Shown: positions 7,866 through 16,716 of the stretch, piece by piece
Numbering within the stretch: the first letter of the stretch is position 1
Layout of the letters: every line of letters begins with the position of its first letter
Assembly: GCA_015487975.1 (NCBI GenBank)
Contig: WFOS01000077.1
Coordinates: forward strand, 1-37,951
Source: Ardenticatena sp.
GTDB lineage: Bacteria; Chloroflexota; Anaerolineae; Ardenticatenales; Ardenticatenaceae
Reading direction: 5' to 3'
Length of the DNA: 37,951 nt
Notes under the pieces: model-generated
Told to the model about the DNA's origin: nothing
The model's input: the letters and a program-made list of their open reading frames with translations, nothing else
Databases searched by the model: none
Translations under genes and position numbers: made by a program

Positions 7866-8783
7866 ATGTTCGACATCGTGTTCCTAGGAACCTCGGCATC
7901 GGCACCCTCGGTCACGCGCAATGTGAGTGCCACGATGGTCTTGGTGCGCGGGCATCGATTTTTGATCGACTGTGGCGAAGGCACACAGCGCCAGTTGCTG
8001 AAAAGCGAATTGGGGTTTCGCAAACTCGACCGTATTTTGCTCACCCATGCCCACCTGGACCACATTTTGGGGTTGGCAGGGCTGGCTTCGACGTTTGCAC
8101 GTTGGGAATTGCACGACACGATGCACATTTACGGGGGACGCAAGACGTTGCAGCGGGTGCGTCGCCTGCTCAATATCGTCATTCAGGAGCAGAATAGCTC
8201 CCTGCACGTGGCCTACCACACGTTGAGCGATGGTTTCGTGGTGTACGAAGATGCGTTCTTCAGCGTGCGGGCGTTTCCCGTCGTGCATCGGGGGTCGGAT
8301 GCCTATGGGTTTGTGTTCGAGGAACACCCCAGACGCCCCTTTTTGAACGAGAAGGCGACTGCGTTGGGCGTGCCATTTGGCCCTGAACGTGGCCGCCTGG
8401 TAGCCGGTGAGACGATTGCCCTCGCCGATGGGCGCGTCATCACCCCAGATGATGTGTTGGGACCACCAAAGAAAGGCGCCAAACTCGTCTATGTGGGTGA
8501 TGTGGATATCGTCGAGCCGTTGGTGGAGATTGCCCGCGATGCGGATGCCCTGGTCATCGAGGCGACGTACACCGAGGAAGAACGGGAGATGGCAGCGCTG
8601 CATGGCCATATCACCGCCAAACAGGCCGCCTGGCTGGCGCGTGAGGCGGGTGTCAAAACGCTCTACCTGAACCACATTAGTCGCCGCTACCGCGGACCAG
8701 AGGTCGAAGCCGAGGCACGGACGCTTTTCCCAGAGGCGTATGTCGTGCGTGATTTCGATCGTGTGCTTGTCAAACGGGCGTAG
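7866..8783 (+). CDS. rnz: Ribonuclease Z (tRNA 3-prime processing endonuclease)
   Basis: A 305-aa metallo-beta-lactamase-fold protein. The signature HAHLDH occupies 61-66, with further metal ligands His141 (VVHRG), Asp212 (VGDVD) and His270 in LNHISRRY, a pattern typical of RNase Z. A long-type exosite arm (residues about 150-190) is present between beta strands, as in bacterial RNase Z. The length matches the usual 300-310 aa. The enzyme removes 3-prime trailers from tRNA precursors. GGGAGG lies four bases before the ATG. The stop codon is inside a hairpin shared with the convergent EamA gene. Confidence 0.93.
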   Translation: MFDIVFLGTSASAPSVTRNVSATMVLVRGHRFLIDCGEGTQRQLLKSELGFRKLDRILLTHAHLDHILGLAGLASTFARWELHDTMHIYGGRKTLQRVRRLLNIVIQEQNSSLHVAYHTLSDGFVVYEDAFFSVRAFPVVHRGSDAYGFVFEEHPRRPFLNEKATALGVPFGPERGRLVAGETIALADGRVITPDDVLGPPKKGAKLVYVGDVDIVEPLVEIARDADALVIEATYTEEEREMAALHGHITAKQAAWLAREAGVKTLYLNHISRRYRGPEVEAEARTLFPEAYVVRDFDRVLVKRA

Positions 8784-8802
8784 CCTCTTCGCTACGCCCG
8801 TT
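8773..8802. terminator. Bidirectional hairpin between rnz and EamA gene
   Basis: A perfect 11-bp stem AACGGGCGTAG (8773-8783) and CTACGCCCGTT (8792-8802) has an 8-base loop. The stem contains the rnz stop codon and ends five bases before the stop of the convergent EamA gene. There is no U-tract on either side. Confidence 0.6.
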
Positions 8803-8806
8803 GCAT

Positions 8807-9691
8807 TCAAGCCGTTTCTTCGGCGAGCGCGTGCTGGGCAACAACCAGTGCCCCCAATTCGGCGACAAGCATCCCCGCCAGAATGAGTGCCGATCCCACG
8901 ATCTCACGCGGCCCGAGCATTTCGCCGGCCAGCCACCACCCGAAAAGCGCCGCAAACACCGGTTCCAGGCTAAAAATGAGCGCGGTATGCGTGGCGGTGG
9001 TGAACCGTTGAACATAGGTTTGCAGGCTGAAGACCAGCGCCGTGGCCACCACACCTGTAAACGCAATCGCGCCCCACGTGTCGAGTGGTAAACGCACGCG
9101 TGGTTGTTCGAAGCCGAACGCCGCAAGCGTGGCAAAGAACGCCACCGTGCCAATCTGCACGATGGCAAGGGCAATGGCGCTGTGGCGCGTGGTGAAGTGT
9201 GAAATGCTGACGATGTGTAGGGCAAACGCCACAGCGCACGCCATAACCCACGCATCACCCTGTTGCAGGGTCAAATCGGCATTGAGCGAGAGCAGCGCCA
9301 GCCCCACCGTTGCCATGAGCACACCTGCTACCGCCCAGCGCTCGGGGGCTTGGCGCAGCAGCATGGCAGAAAAAATGGGCACAAGCACAATGTTCAACCC
9401 TGTGATGAAGCCTGCTTTGGCGGATGTGGTGTATTGCAAGCCGATCGTCTGAAAGATGTAGCCCATGGCAAGAAAGACGCCAATGAGCGCCCCCGCTTGC
9501 CATTCTGCACGCCCAATGGCGCGTACCTGTCGCCGAAACAGCAACACCAGTACAGCTGTGGCAATCCAGAAGCGCCATGCCACAAAGGTCATCGGCTGGA
9601 CATCATCCAGCGCGCTTTTCACCATGACGAAGGTCGAACCCCAGATGACTGTGATGAAGACAAGAACCAAATCAGCTTGCCAGCGCGACAT
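8807..9691 (-). CDS. EamA/DMT-superfamily transporter
   Basis: A 294-aa integral membrane protein of the drug/metabolite transporter superfamily. Two EamA repeats are visible; the first begins LVLVFITVIWGSTFVMVKSA and the second near AWVMACAVAFALHIVS. Hydrophobicity is consistent with ten helices. Substrate is unknown. The ATG at 9691 has GAGGAGC eight to nine bases upstream, which decides the start. The frame stays open further upstream, but only through repeat DNA. Confidence 0.9.
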   Translation of the reverse strand: MSRWQADLVLVFITVIWGSTFVMVKSALDDVQPMTFVAWRFWIATAVLVLLFRRQVRAIGRAEWQAGALIGVFLAMGYIFQTIGLQYTTSAKAGFITGLNIVLVPIFSAMLLRQAPERWAVAGVLMATVGLALLSLNADLTLQQGDAWVMACAVAFALHIVSISHFTTRHSAIALAIVQIGTVAFFATLAAFGFEQPRVRLPLDTWGAIAFTGVVATALVFSLQTYVQRFTTATHTALIFSLEPVFAALFGWWLAGEMLGPREIVGSALILAGMLVAELGALVVAQHALAEETA

Positions 9692-9817
9692 GGTTTGCTC
9701 CTCTGCGCTCATTCGGGATGATGGTGGGGATGATACTCGAAACGGAGAGGCTGTGAAGTAGGCTGGTGATGACCCAAAACGTGGTGGGGGGTGGGAAGAG
9801 ACGAGACGGAGAGTGGA

Positions 9818-9842
9818 GCCGTCGGTCTGGAAACAGACGGGT
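9818..9842 (+). repeat. 25-bp direct repeat, left member
   Basis: Twenty-five identical bases occur at 9818-9842 and 10026-10050, starting GCCGTCGGTCTG and ending CAGACGGGT. Each contains a small hairpin GTCTG-GAAA-CAGAC. The two copies bracket 183 bp containing the repeat hairpin. Confidence 0.85.
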
Positions 9843-10025
9843 TGCGTTTCGGGTGCCACACCGTCACGCCATTGCTGATGCCCGTGGGGTGGGGAGAACG
9901 GGAGTGGGGCGCTGGGCTCAGGAGGAGCGACGCACCTGCCAGGTGCGTCGCTCCTCGAAGTAACGTCAGGCGTGCGTGCCTCTCGAGGCCAGGCGGGGTA
10001 CTTTTGTATCCCTCGCTGCGCTGGC

Positions 10026-10050
10026 GCCGTCGGTCTGGAAACAGACGGGT
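10026..10050 (+). repeat. 25-bp direct repeat, right member
   Basis: Identical to 9818-9842. It lies within the 94-bp segment (10018-10111) that is absent from the corresponding place in the repeat copy at 37759-37776, so it may mark an insertion or duplication boundary. Confidence 0.85.
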
Positions 10051-10147
10051 GAATGGACGCAACCATGCTCTCAGCGCTTCCTGTGTGGCTTGTGCCACTT
10101 TTTCGTTTGTTTGCAGCGATCTGGGGAATCACCAGTGAAGGAGGGAA

Positions 10148-10176
10148 TTGCGTGGAATGTGTTGGCGGTGTACGAT
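10148..10176 (+). promoter_or_regulatory. Predicted promoter of the 177-aa membrane protein gene
   Basis: TTGCGT (10148-10153) and TACGAT (10171-10176) lie 17 bp apart, ending 41 bases before the ATG at 10218. Confidence 0.45.
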
Positions 10177-10217
10177 TGGGAAGGTGAGATGGAGCCGAAT
10201 CGTGAAGGAGCCGCACG

Positions 10218-10751
10218 ATGCCTTTTCACTTCATGCGCCCAACACAAACGTCGGACCCTGATCTGCCGCCTCCCGCTGACGACGACAAGCCCCCGCTGGC
10301 AGCATTTGGCTGTGCCTTCTTGTTCGCCTTGGCGTTTCTCGTGGCCGGGACGTGGCCTTTACTAGCACTTTTCGGGGTGTTTCCCCGCGAGGCATACTTT
10401 GGCGACCAATCACCACTCATCCCTGTGGTGGCTGGGCTTGGCTTTTTGGCGGTTGGCATCTATCTCATGAGCAATCTCATTCGTGCCGCCATGAGACGGC
10501 CACCGCTCTCGGGGCGTCTTGTGGGGGTGATTGTCGCGCTGACGCTTGCGATCCCGCTGCATTGGTGGCTCTTCTTTGGAACCAGCGTAGGCGCATCACG
10601 GAGCAGGCTCAGAGTGCTTCTGTTCGAGATGACCAATTCCACTTTCGATTTCATTCTGGCCAAAATTGCCGTGGCGCTGTTGAGCCTAGTGCTGGATCTG
10701 GTGCTCGTCTCTGAATTGTTCGGATTGGGCTGGTTTTCGTGGCGTGATTGA
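10218..10751 (+). CDS. Uncharacterised membrane protein
   Basis: A 177-aa protein not recognised. A Pro/Asp-rich N-terminus (residues 8-26) is followed by hydrophobic segments at about 28-52, 67-88, 100-122 and 145-172, suggesting four transmembrane helices. The start is supported by AAGGAG about nine bases before the ATG. It stands alone between a repeat copy and a convergent methyltransferase gene 37 bases away. Nothing indicates a substrate or partner. Confidence 0.7.
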   Translation: MPFHFMRPTQTSDPDLPPPADDDKPPLAAFGCAFLFALAFLVAGTWPLLALFGVFPREAYFGDQSPLIPVVAGLGFLAVGIYLMSNLIRAAMRRPPLSGRLVGVIVALTLAIPLHWWLFFGTSVGASRSRLRVLLFEMTNSTFDFILAKIAVALLSLVLDLVLVSELFGLGWFSWRD

Positions 10752-10788
10752 GAGGATTGATGGGAGGCAGGCTGGGAGCAGGGGATGC

Positions 10789-11667
10789 TCATTTCGTCGC
10801 CCACAAATAGGCAACAGCACGGCGTTGCTTCCCTTGACCGGCTTCCACCAGCGGGCGCAAATGTTCGATGAACCGCTTTCGCTCGGCGGGTGATAAAGCG
10901 GTGTGCATGGCTTCTTCGAGGGTTGGGATTTTGGGGTTCCCAGCGGTCCGTATCATCGTTTCCCAGTTCGTCTTCGTTTTGGGGCTCCTTTCGACATGGA
11001 GTTCGAGATGAATGGTGTGGAAGCCTGCTTGTTCCGCGAAGGCAACGAGGTCGCGCTCGTCGAAATCGAGCATCGGGTCGTTGTCGATCGGTTGTGCTTG
11101 CTGGTAGAGCGCTTTTACTTTTTGGGCGATCTCCGCAACGGGCGTGACGTCGTATCCCCAGAAGAGGTGTGGTGGTTCAGGATACCAAAACCGATTGATA
11201 GGCTCGAAGATGGACAAGCGCCCCCCCTTTCTGAGGACACGATGGAACTCGCGCAACGCTCGCAGCTTGTCTGCCACGTAAATGAGCACCGAGCGTGTCG
11301 TGACGATGTCGACAGACTGATCGCCGATGGGCGATAACGCCTCGGCAGGCGCACGAACGAAGTGGCAACGGTGAGAAACGCCCATTTGGTGCGCAAGATG
11401 CCGAACATGATCGAGGAGATCGTGGGAAATGTCTGCAAAGATCACCTGAACGGTGGATGAGCGTTCCAGGGCACCGAACCCTATCAGACCATCGCCGCAA
11501 CCGACATCGAGGAGGATGTCTCCATCTTGGAGATGAGCGTGTTCGAGAATGGTCTCGCGTACGTGGTGCAGATAGCGCATAGCCGCTTGCATGCGCTCGG
11601 TATCGCCGCCAAACCGACGATGCAAAAGCCACTCGTACCAGATGTCGTATCGAGGCTCGCTCATCAT
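10789..11667 (-). CDS. SAM-dependent class I methyltransferase
   Basis: A 292-aa protein. Motif I is ILLDVGCGDGLIGFG (about 53-67), an acidic strand end follows in FADIS, and the post-motif region reads SVDIVTTRSVLIYVADKLRALREFHRVLRKGGRLSIFEPIN. This matches Methyltransf_11/25-type small-molecule methyltransferases. The substrate is unknown. Two adjacent ATGs (11667 and 11664) follow AGGA closely; either may be used. The gene starts 43 bases after the uvrA stop and probably shares its transcript. The C-terminal third (after about residue 200) is not assignable. Confidence 0.85.
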   Translation of the reverse strand: MMSEPRYDIWYEWLLHRRFGGDTERMQAAMRYLHHVRETILEHAHLQDGDILLDVGCGDGLIGFGALERSSTVQVIFADISHDLLDHVRHLAHQMGVSHRCHFVRAPAEALSPIGDQSVDIVTTRSVLIYVADKLRALREFHRVLRKGGRLSIFEPINRFWYPEPPHLFWGYDVTPVAEIAQKVKALYQQAQPIDNDPMLDFDERDLVAFAEQAGFHTIHLELHVERSPKTKTNWETMIRTAGNPKIPTLEEAMHTALSPAERKRFIEHLRPLVEAGQGKQRRAVAYLWATK

Positions 11668-11710
11668 TCCTCGCCAGGTACTGTACGGCGTGTGTTCTCC
11701 AAGCCATACC

Positions 11711-14710
11711 TCATGACGTTCGGTGCGCAGAAGGCATGTTCGTCGTGCGCCTTCCATTGGGGTCGAACATCTCATCCGCTGGCCAATCACCATACGTTGC
11801 CCGCGCCAATACCTCTTTCAAGTAGATGCCGGTGAACGAACCGGGCGTTGCCGCAACTTCCTCGGGCGTACCTTGTGCAACGATTTGCCCCCCACCAGCG
11901 CCCCCTTCTGGCCCTAGGTCGATAATGTGGTCGGCGACTTTGATGATGTCCAAGTTGTGTTCGATGACGAGCACCGTGTTGCCCTTGTTCACCAGGCGAT
12001 TGAGTACGCGGATGAGCTTGGCGACATCGTGCGTATGCAACCCAACACTCGGCTCGTCCAAGATGTAGAGTGTGCGCCCTGTGGCAATGCGCGAAAGTTC
12101 TTTGGCGAGTTTCACACGCTGGGCTTCGCCGCCTGACAGCGTGGGGGCAGGTTGCCCCAGCCGGATGTAGCCCAGCCCCACGTCGTAGAGCGTTTGCAAC
12201 TTGCGCCGAATTTTGGGCACGTTTGCAAAGAATTCGAGCGCCTCTTCTACGGTCATGTCGAGCACGTCGGCGATGCTTTTGCCCTTGTATTTGACTTGGA
12301 GCGTTTCGCGGTTGTAGCGTCGCCCTTTGCAGACTTCGCACTTGACGTAAATATCGGGCAAGAAGTGCATTTCGATTTTGATTTCGCCATCGCCCTGGCA
12401 CGCTTCGCAGCGCCCACCTTTCACGTTGAACGAAAAGCGCCCTGGTTTGTAGCCGCGCATTTTGGCTTCGGGCAGGGTGGCAAAGAGTTCGCGAATGGCG
12501 GTGAAGACCGTAGTGTAGGTGGCGGGGTTGGAGCGGGGGGTCCGCCCGATGGGCGATTGGTCGATGTTGATGATTTTGTCGATGTGCTCGATACCCAGGA
12601 TCGCATCATGTTCGCCGGGATGGGCTTTGGCGCGGTGCAGCAGTTGCGCCAGGCGTTTGTAGAGAATTTCGACCACGAGCGTACTTTTCCCGCTCCCGCT
12701 GACCCCCGTGACGCAGATGAATGTGCCGAGTGGGATTTCGACGGTGATGTTTTTCAGGTTGTGTTCGCGAGCACCTTCGATGATGAGCGAGGCCCCATTG
12801 CCTGCGCGTCGTTTGTGTGGCACGGGGATGTAGGCTTGGCCGCTCAGGTAGCGCCCTGTGATGGAGTTGGGAGTGTTCATGATGTCTTCGATGGTGCCCG
12901 TAGCCACCACACGCCCACCATGTTCCCCTGCTCCCGGGCCAAGGTCCACAATCCAGTCGGCGGCGCGTATGGTCTCTTCGTCGTGTTCGACCACGATGAG
13001 CGTATTGCCCAGGTCGCGCATTTTTTCGAGCGTGCGGATGAGCCGCTCGTTGTCGCGTTGATGCAGGCCAATGCTTGGTTCGTCGAGAATGTAGAGTACG
13101 CCCACCAGCCGCGACCCAATTTGGGTGGCGAGACGGATGCGTTGCGATTCGCCCCCCGACAACGTGTTCGCAGAGCGCGCAAGGGTCAGGTAGCCTAGCC
13201 CCACGTCTTGCAAAAACCCCAGGCGGGCTTCGACTTCGCGTAAAATCTGGTCGGCAATCTGGCGCTGCGTGCTTGTGAGGGCGTGGAGCGTGCCTTCGTA
13301 TTCCACAAGGCTGTTGGGATCGACCGTGGGGGCGTTCATGAGATCGCGGACCCAGGCCAGCGCCTCTTCGACCGACATGTTGACCACGTCGGTGATGCTT
13401 TTGCCTGCCACCAGCACGGCACGCGCTTCTGGTTTGAGTCGTGTGCCATTGCAGGCTGGGCAGGGGTATTCGGCCATGTAGCGCTCGATTTCGGAGCGCA
13501 TGTAGTCACTGGTGGTCTCTTTGTGGCGACGTCCCAGGTTGGGAATGACGCCCTCGAAGGGGGTTTCGTAGACGCGCACATTGCCATTGCGGGTTTTGTA
13601 GCGCACTTCGACGGTTCGTCCACGGCTCCCATAGAGGATGATGTCTTGATGGAACGGCGACAGGTCTTTCCAGGGGGTATCGAGTGAGAAGCCGTATTGC
13701 TCGGCAACGGCTTCCAACAGGTTTTTGAAAAAGGATTCGGTCGTGCTCGCGCGGCTCCATGGCGCGATAGCGCCTTCGTTGAGCGAGAGGTCGGGGTTGG
13801 GGACGACCAGATCGGGCGCGATTTCCTGCTTGATGCCCAGCCCCTGACATTCGGGGCATGCCCCATGTGGCGAGTTGAACGAGAACGTGCGTGGCTCGAT
13901 TTCGCCAATGCTGATGCCGCACTGTACACAGGCAAATTGTTCGCTGAAAATCAAATCACGCGACTGTGTGCGATCGCGAGGGTCGATGACGTTGACCACC
14001 ACCAGCCCATTCCCCAGTTCCAACGCTGTTTCGACACTGTCCGTCAGGCGGCTTTCGTCGTCGTGGCTGTGTTCGTGCCGAATGATGAGGCGATCGACCA
14101 CGATTTCGATGGTGTGCAGCTTGTAGCGGTCGAGTTCGATCTCATCGTTGACGTCGTAGATTTCACCATCCACACGTGCCCGCACGAAGCCCGCCTTGCG
14201 AATCTCCTCGAAGACGCGCTGGTGATGCCCTTTCCGCCCCCGCACCACCTGCGCCAAAATCTGAATGCGGCTTCCGTCTGGCAGACGTCGAAGGGCGTCC
14301 ACGATTTGCTGCGCGGTTTGTGAGGTAATCGGTCGCCCGCATTGGGGGCAGTGGGGGGTACCCACTCGCGCAAAGAGTAGGCGCAGGTAGTCATAAATCT
14401 CGGTGACGGTGCCAACGGTGGAGCGTGGGTTGTGGCTGGTGCCTTTCTGGTCGATCGAGATGGCAGGCGACAATCCTTCGATCTGATCGACGTCGGGTTT
14501 TTCCATCTGCCCCAGGAATTGGCGCGCATAGGACGAGAGGCTTTCGACGTAACGTCGTTGCCCTTCAGCATAGAGGGTGTCGAACGCGAGGGATGATTTG
14601 CCCGACCCCGAGAGCCCTGTAAAGACGATGAGTTTGTCGCGGGGAAGTTCCAGGTCGATGTTTTTCAGGTTGTGTACACGTGCACCACGAATGATGATTT
14701 TGTCCGCCAT
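11711..14710 (-). CDS. uvrA: Excinuclease ABC subunit A
   Basis: A 999-aa UvrA of full length. It has two ABC ATPase halves: Walker [10 protein letters not shown] (32-40) and GVSGSGKST (about 665-673), with signatures LSGGESQRI (about 515) and LSGGEAQRV (about 860). A zinc module with CVQC and CPEC lies in the first half, and a second with CEAC and CEVC at about 767-795 in the second. The protein recognises bulky DNA lesions and loads UvrB in nucleotide-excision repair. No truncation is seen. The C-terminal tail after the last ABC domain is short and species-specific. No strong ribosome-binding site precedes the canonical MADKI start. Confidence 0.97.
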   Translation of the reverse strand: MADKIIIRGARVHNLKNIDLELPRDKLIVFTGLSGSGKSSLAFDTLYAEGQRRYVESLSSYARQFLGQMEKPDVDQIEGLSPAISIDQKGTSHNPRSTVGTVTEIYDYLRLLFARVGTPHCPQCGRPITSQTAQQIVDALRRLPDGSRIQILAQVVRGRKGHHQRVFEEIRKAGFVRARVDGEIYDVNDEIELDRYKLHTIEIVVDRLIIRHEHSHDDESRLTDSVETALELGNGLVVVNVIDPRDRTQSRDLIFSEQFACVQCGISIGEIEPRTFSFNSPHGACPECQGLGIKQEIAPDLVVPNPDLSLNEGAIAPWSRASTTESFFKNLLEAVAEQYGFSLDTPWKDLSPFHQDIILYGSRGRTVEVRYKTRNGNVRVYETPFEGVIPNLGRRHKETTSDYMRSEIERYMAEYPCPACNGTRLKPEARAVLVAGKSITDVVNMSVEEALAWVRDLMNAPTVDPNSLVEYEGTLHALTSTQRQIADQILREVEARLGFLQDVGLGYLTLARSANTLSGGESQRIRLATQIGSRLVGVLYILDEPSIGLHQRDNERLIRTLEKMRDLGNTLIVVEHDEETIRAADWIVDLGPGAGEHGGRVVATGTIEDIMNTPNSITGRYLSGQAYIPVPHKRRAGNGASLIIEGAREHNLKNITVEIPLGTFICVTGVSGSGKSTLVVEILYKRLAQLLHRAKAHPGEHDAILGIEHIDKIINIDQSPIGRTPRSNPATYTTVFTAIRELFATLPEAKMRGYKPGRFSFNVKGGRCEACQGDGEIKIEMHFLPDIYVKCEVCKGRRYNRETLQVKYKGKSIADVLDMTVEEALEFFANVPKIRRKLQTLYDVGLGYIRLGQPAPTLSGGEAQRVKLAKELSRIATGRTLYILDEPSVGLHTHDVAKLIRVLNRLVNKGNTVLVIEHNLDIIKVADHIIDLGPEGGAGGGQIVAQGTPEEVAATPGSFTGIYLKEVLARATYGDWPADEMFDPNGRRTTNMPSAHRTS

Positions 14711-14744
14711 GGGTTTCTACGTCCTGTTCGTGTGTTCGCTGTTC

Positions 14745-14776
14745 AAAAAGAAACACGGCTTACGCGCGAAGCCGTG
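14745..14776 (-). terminator. Rho-independent terminator of the tungstate operon
   Basis: On the minus strand a perfect 8-bp stem CACGGCTT/AAGCCGTG (14769-14776 with 14754-14761), loop of seven, is followed by TTTCTTTTT (14753-14745). It lies 75 bases after the stop of the transporter fusion and 35 bases before uvrA. Confidence 0.8.
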
Positions 14777-14806
14777 GGGGTTGGTCATGGAAAAATCGTG
14801 GGCGAA

Positions 14807-14835
14807 ATTATAGCCACACTGGACGATTTGGCGAA
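14807..14835 (-). promoter_or_regulatory. Possible uvrA promoter upstream of the terminator
   Basis: On the minus strand, TATAAT (14812-14807) has a weak -35 TTCGCC (14835-14830) at 17 bp. If used, the uvrA leader would include the terminator hairpin at 14745-14776. The -35 match is poor. Confidence 0.4.
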
Positions 14836-14850
14836 GTTGCCAGGTCGGTT

Positions 14851-16713
14851 TCAGGAGGCGACGACATGGATGGCGGTGGCTTTGATTGTGGCTTGCACGG
14901 GGCTCCCAGGACGCAGGTGGAGCGTTTCCACCGAGTGGTGGGTGAGCAGTGCCACGAGGAGCACGTCATCGCAGGCGACGAAGACGCGCCGCAGGGCAGT
15001 GCCCACGGGTTCGACCCCTACTACGGTCCCGTGCAAGGTGTTGCGTGCGCTCGATGGGGGGATGGCACGGTCAGCGGGCCAGAGCACCACACTTTCGGGG
15101 CGAATGCCCAGCCGCACATGGGTCTCGGGTCTCAGTGGCGCGGCAACATCCAGCAGGATGCGCCCCACACGGACGCGGCTCATACCCGCTTGCGAAGCCA
15201 CCACGACCCCCTGCCAGATGTTTTCGACACCAACGAACGCTGCCACTTCTTCGTCGCAGGGATGCCCGAAGATTTCTTCTGGCATTCCAGCCTGGCGCAC
15301 ACGCCCCCCCAACAGCACAGCGATACGGTCGCCCAGCATGGCGGCTTCATCACGTTCGTGGGTGATGAGCACGGCGGTTTGCCCGGTTTCGCGGAGCAGG
15401 TCTGCCAGGTCGCTCCGTAGTGCCTGGCGGGTGGGGGCGTCCAGGGCGCTGAAGGGTTCATCGAGCAGCAGAATGTCGGGTTCGGTGGCGAAAGCACGCG
15501 CCAGTGCCACACGTTGGGCTTCTCCGCCCGAGAGCGTGCGGGCGTGGCGTGCCGCCAGATGAGCGATCCCCAGCCGTGCCAGCCATGTGTGCACCCGTTC
15601 ATCGCATTCGTGGCGAGAGAGGCCACGAAATTGCAACCCCAACGCCACATTGTCCGCAACCGAGCGATCGAGTAGGAGCGGGTCTTGCATGACAATAGCC
15701 AGCCGACGGCGGTAGTCAGGAGAAGGGCGTGGTGGCAATGGGGTTCCTCGCCACACCAATCGCCCTGTTGTGGGGCGGCGGATGCCTGCCAGCAGATGGA
15801 GCAGGGTGCTTTTGCCCGCCCCGTTGGGACCAATGACGACAAGCGTTTGCCCATCGAAGATGTCGAGCTGGGCAATGTCGAGCAAGGTGCGCCCTGCTTC
15901 TTCGATGCGCACGTTTTCCAGGCGCAGGCAAGGTGTGGTGGTGGTGATGGGACGTGCAGGTGTTGGCGGCGACGGGCGTGCGCGTGGGGGAATGGGGGTG
16001 GGAGTGTGTGGGCTGGTGTCGGGAATGGCGCGGTGTTGCAGCGTGGTGAGGACAAAGATGGTGCCCCAGGCGAGGAGCAGCAGGAGTATTCCCAGCGCCA
16101 TAGCAGTGGCAAAGTTGCCGCGGCTAGTTTCGAGCACGATGGCAGTGGTGAGCACACGTGTCTGGTGGGCGATGTTGCCGCCCACCATCATGGAAGCGCC
16201 CACTTCGGAAATGGCGGCGCCAAACCCCGCCATGATGGCAGCAAGAATGGGCAGGCGGGCTTCCCACAAGAGGGTGCGCACCATTTGCACTGACGAGGCG
16301 CCCAGCCCCAGCAGTTGCAGGCGCAAGCGGGGGTCCAGGTGTTCGAGCGCTGCCTGGCTGAGCCCGATGATGAGCGGGAGGGCAAGCAGGGCTTGTGCCA
16401 GAATCATGGCAGCGGGAGTGTAAATCAGCCCCAGAGCGCCCAGAGGCCCGCTGCGCCAGAGCAACAATGCCACCACCAGCCCGACGATGACGGGGGGCAT
16501 GCCCATGCCCACGTTGATGAGGCTCATCAAGAAGGTGCGCCCCCGAAAACGGCTGAATGCCAGCATGGTGGCGATGGGAAGCCCCACCAGCAGGCTGAGC
16601 AAGGTGGCGCTGCCTGAAACGAAGAGCGTCAGCCCTGCGACTTCGCGGATGGTCGGGTCGCCGCTGAGAAGCAGATGGATGGCTTGTATGAGCCCTTCCC
16701 ACACGGTCTGCAT
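14851..16713 (-). CDS. Tungstate/molybdate ABC transporter, permease-ATPase fusion (TupB-TupC)
   Basis: A 620-aa single polypeptide. Residues 1-225 form a ModB/TupB-type permease with about five or six helices and the coupling-loop region EVGASMMVGGNI. A Pro/Thr-rich linker (about 226-260) leads to an ABC ATPase: Walker A GPNGAGKST, signature LSGGEAQRV, Walker B ILLLDEP, and switch His in ITHERDEA. A C-terminal TOBE/Mop-like region (about 490-620) begins at ENIWQGVV. These parts are usually separate proteins. The gene starts three bases after tupA ends, supporting oxyanion import together with it. The choice of tungstate over molybdate rests on the TupA-type partner. Confidence 0.9.
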   Translation of the reverse strand: MQTVWEGLIQAIHLLLSGDPTIREVAGLTLFVSGSATLLSLLVGLPIATMLAFSRFRGRTFLMSLINVGMGMPPVIVGLVVALLLWRSGPLGALGLIYTPAAMILAQALLALPLIIGLSQAALEHLDPRLRLQLLGLGASSVQMVRTLLWEARLPILAAIMAGFGAAISEVGASMMVGGNIAHQTRVLTTAIVLETSRGNFATAMALGILLLLLAWGTIFVLTTLQHRAIPDTSPHTPTPIPPRARPSPPTPARPITTTTPCLRLENVRIEEAGRTLLDIAQLDIFDGQTLVVIGPNGAGKSTLLHLLAGIRRPTTGRLVWRGTPLPPRPSPDYRRRLAIVMQDPLLLDRSVADNVALGLQFRGLSRHECDERVHTWLARLGIAHLAARHARTLSGGEAQRVALARAFATEPDILLLDEPFSALDAPTRQALRSDLADLLRETGQTAVLITHERDEAAMLGDRIAVLLGGRVRQAGMPEEIFGHPCDEEVAAFVGVENIWQGVVVASQAGMSRVRVGRILLDVAAPLRPETHVRLGIRPESVVLWPADRAIPPSSARNTLHGTVVGVEPVGTALRRVFVACDDVLLVALLTHHSVETLHLRPGSPVQATIKATAIHVVAS

Positions 16714-16716
16714 GGC

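Larger units (their letters stand above)
9818..10135 (-). repeat. Dispersed repeat, inverted middle copy
   Basis: Read on the minus strand, this copy contains in order: a block at 10112-10135 (22 of 24 bases as in 37735-37758), a 94-bp insert (10018-10111), a block at 10001-10017, the conserved 45-bp block, a hairpin, and module 3 (9850-9903). The hairpin arms 9922-9937 (GAGGAGCGACGCACCT) and 9941-9956 pair perfectly over 16 bp with a 3-base loop. They carry a T-to-A and A-to-T compensatory change relative to the other copies. The region 9692-10217 holds no supported gene. Confidence 0.85.

Noticed and set aside
9692..10216. N-terminal extension of the EamA frame through the repeat
   Set aside because: A good ribosome-binding site marks the ATG at 9691; the extension is Pro/Ser-rich repeat translation with no homology expected.
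12152..13198. 348-codon plus-strand frame inside uvrA
   Set aside because: It is fully antisense to UvrA, which is intact over its entire length.
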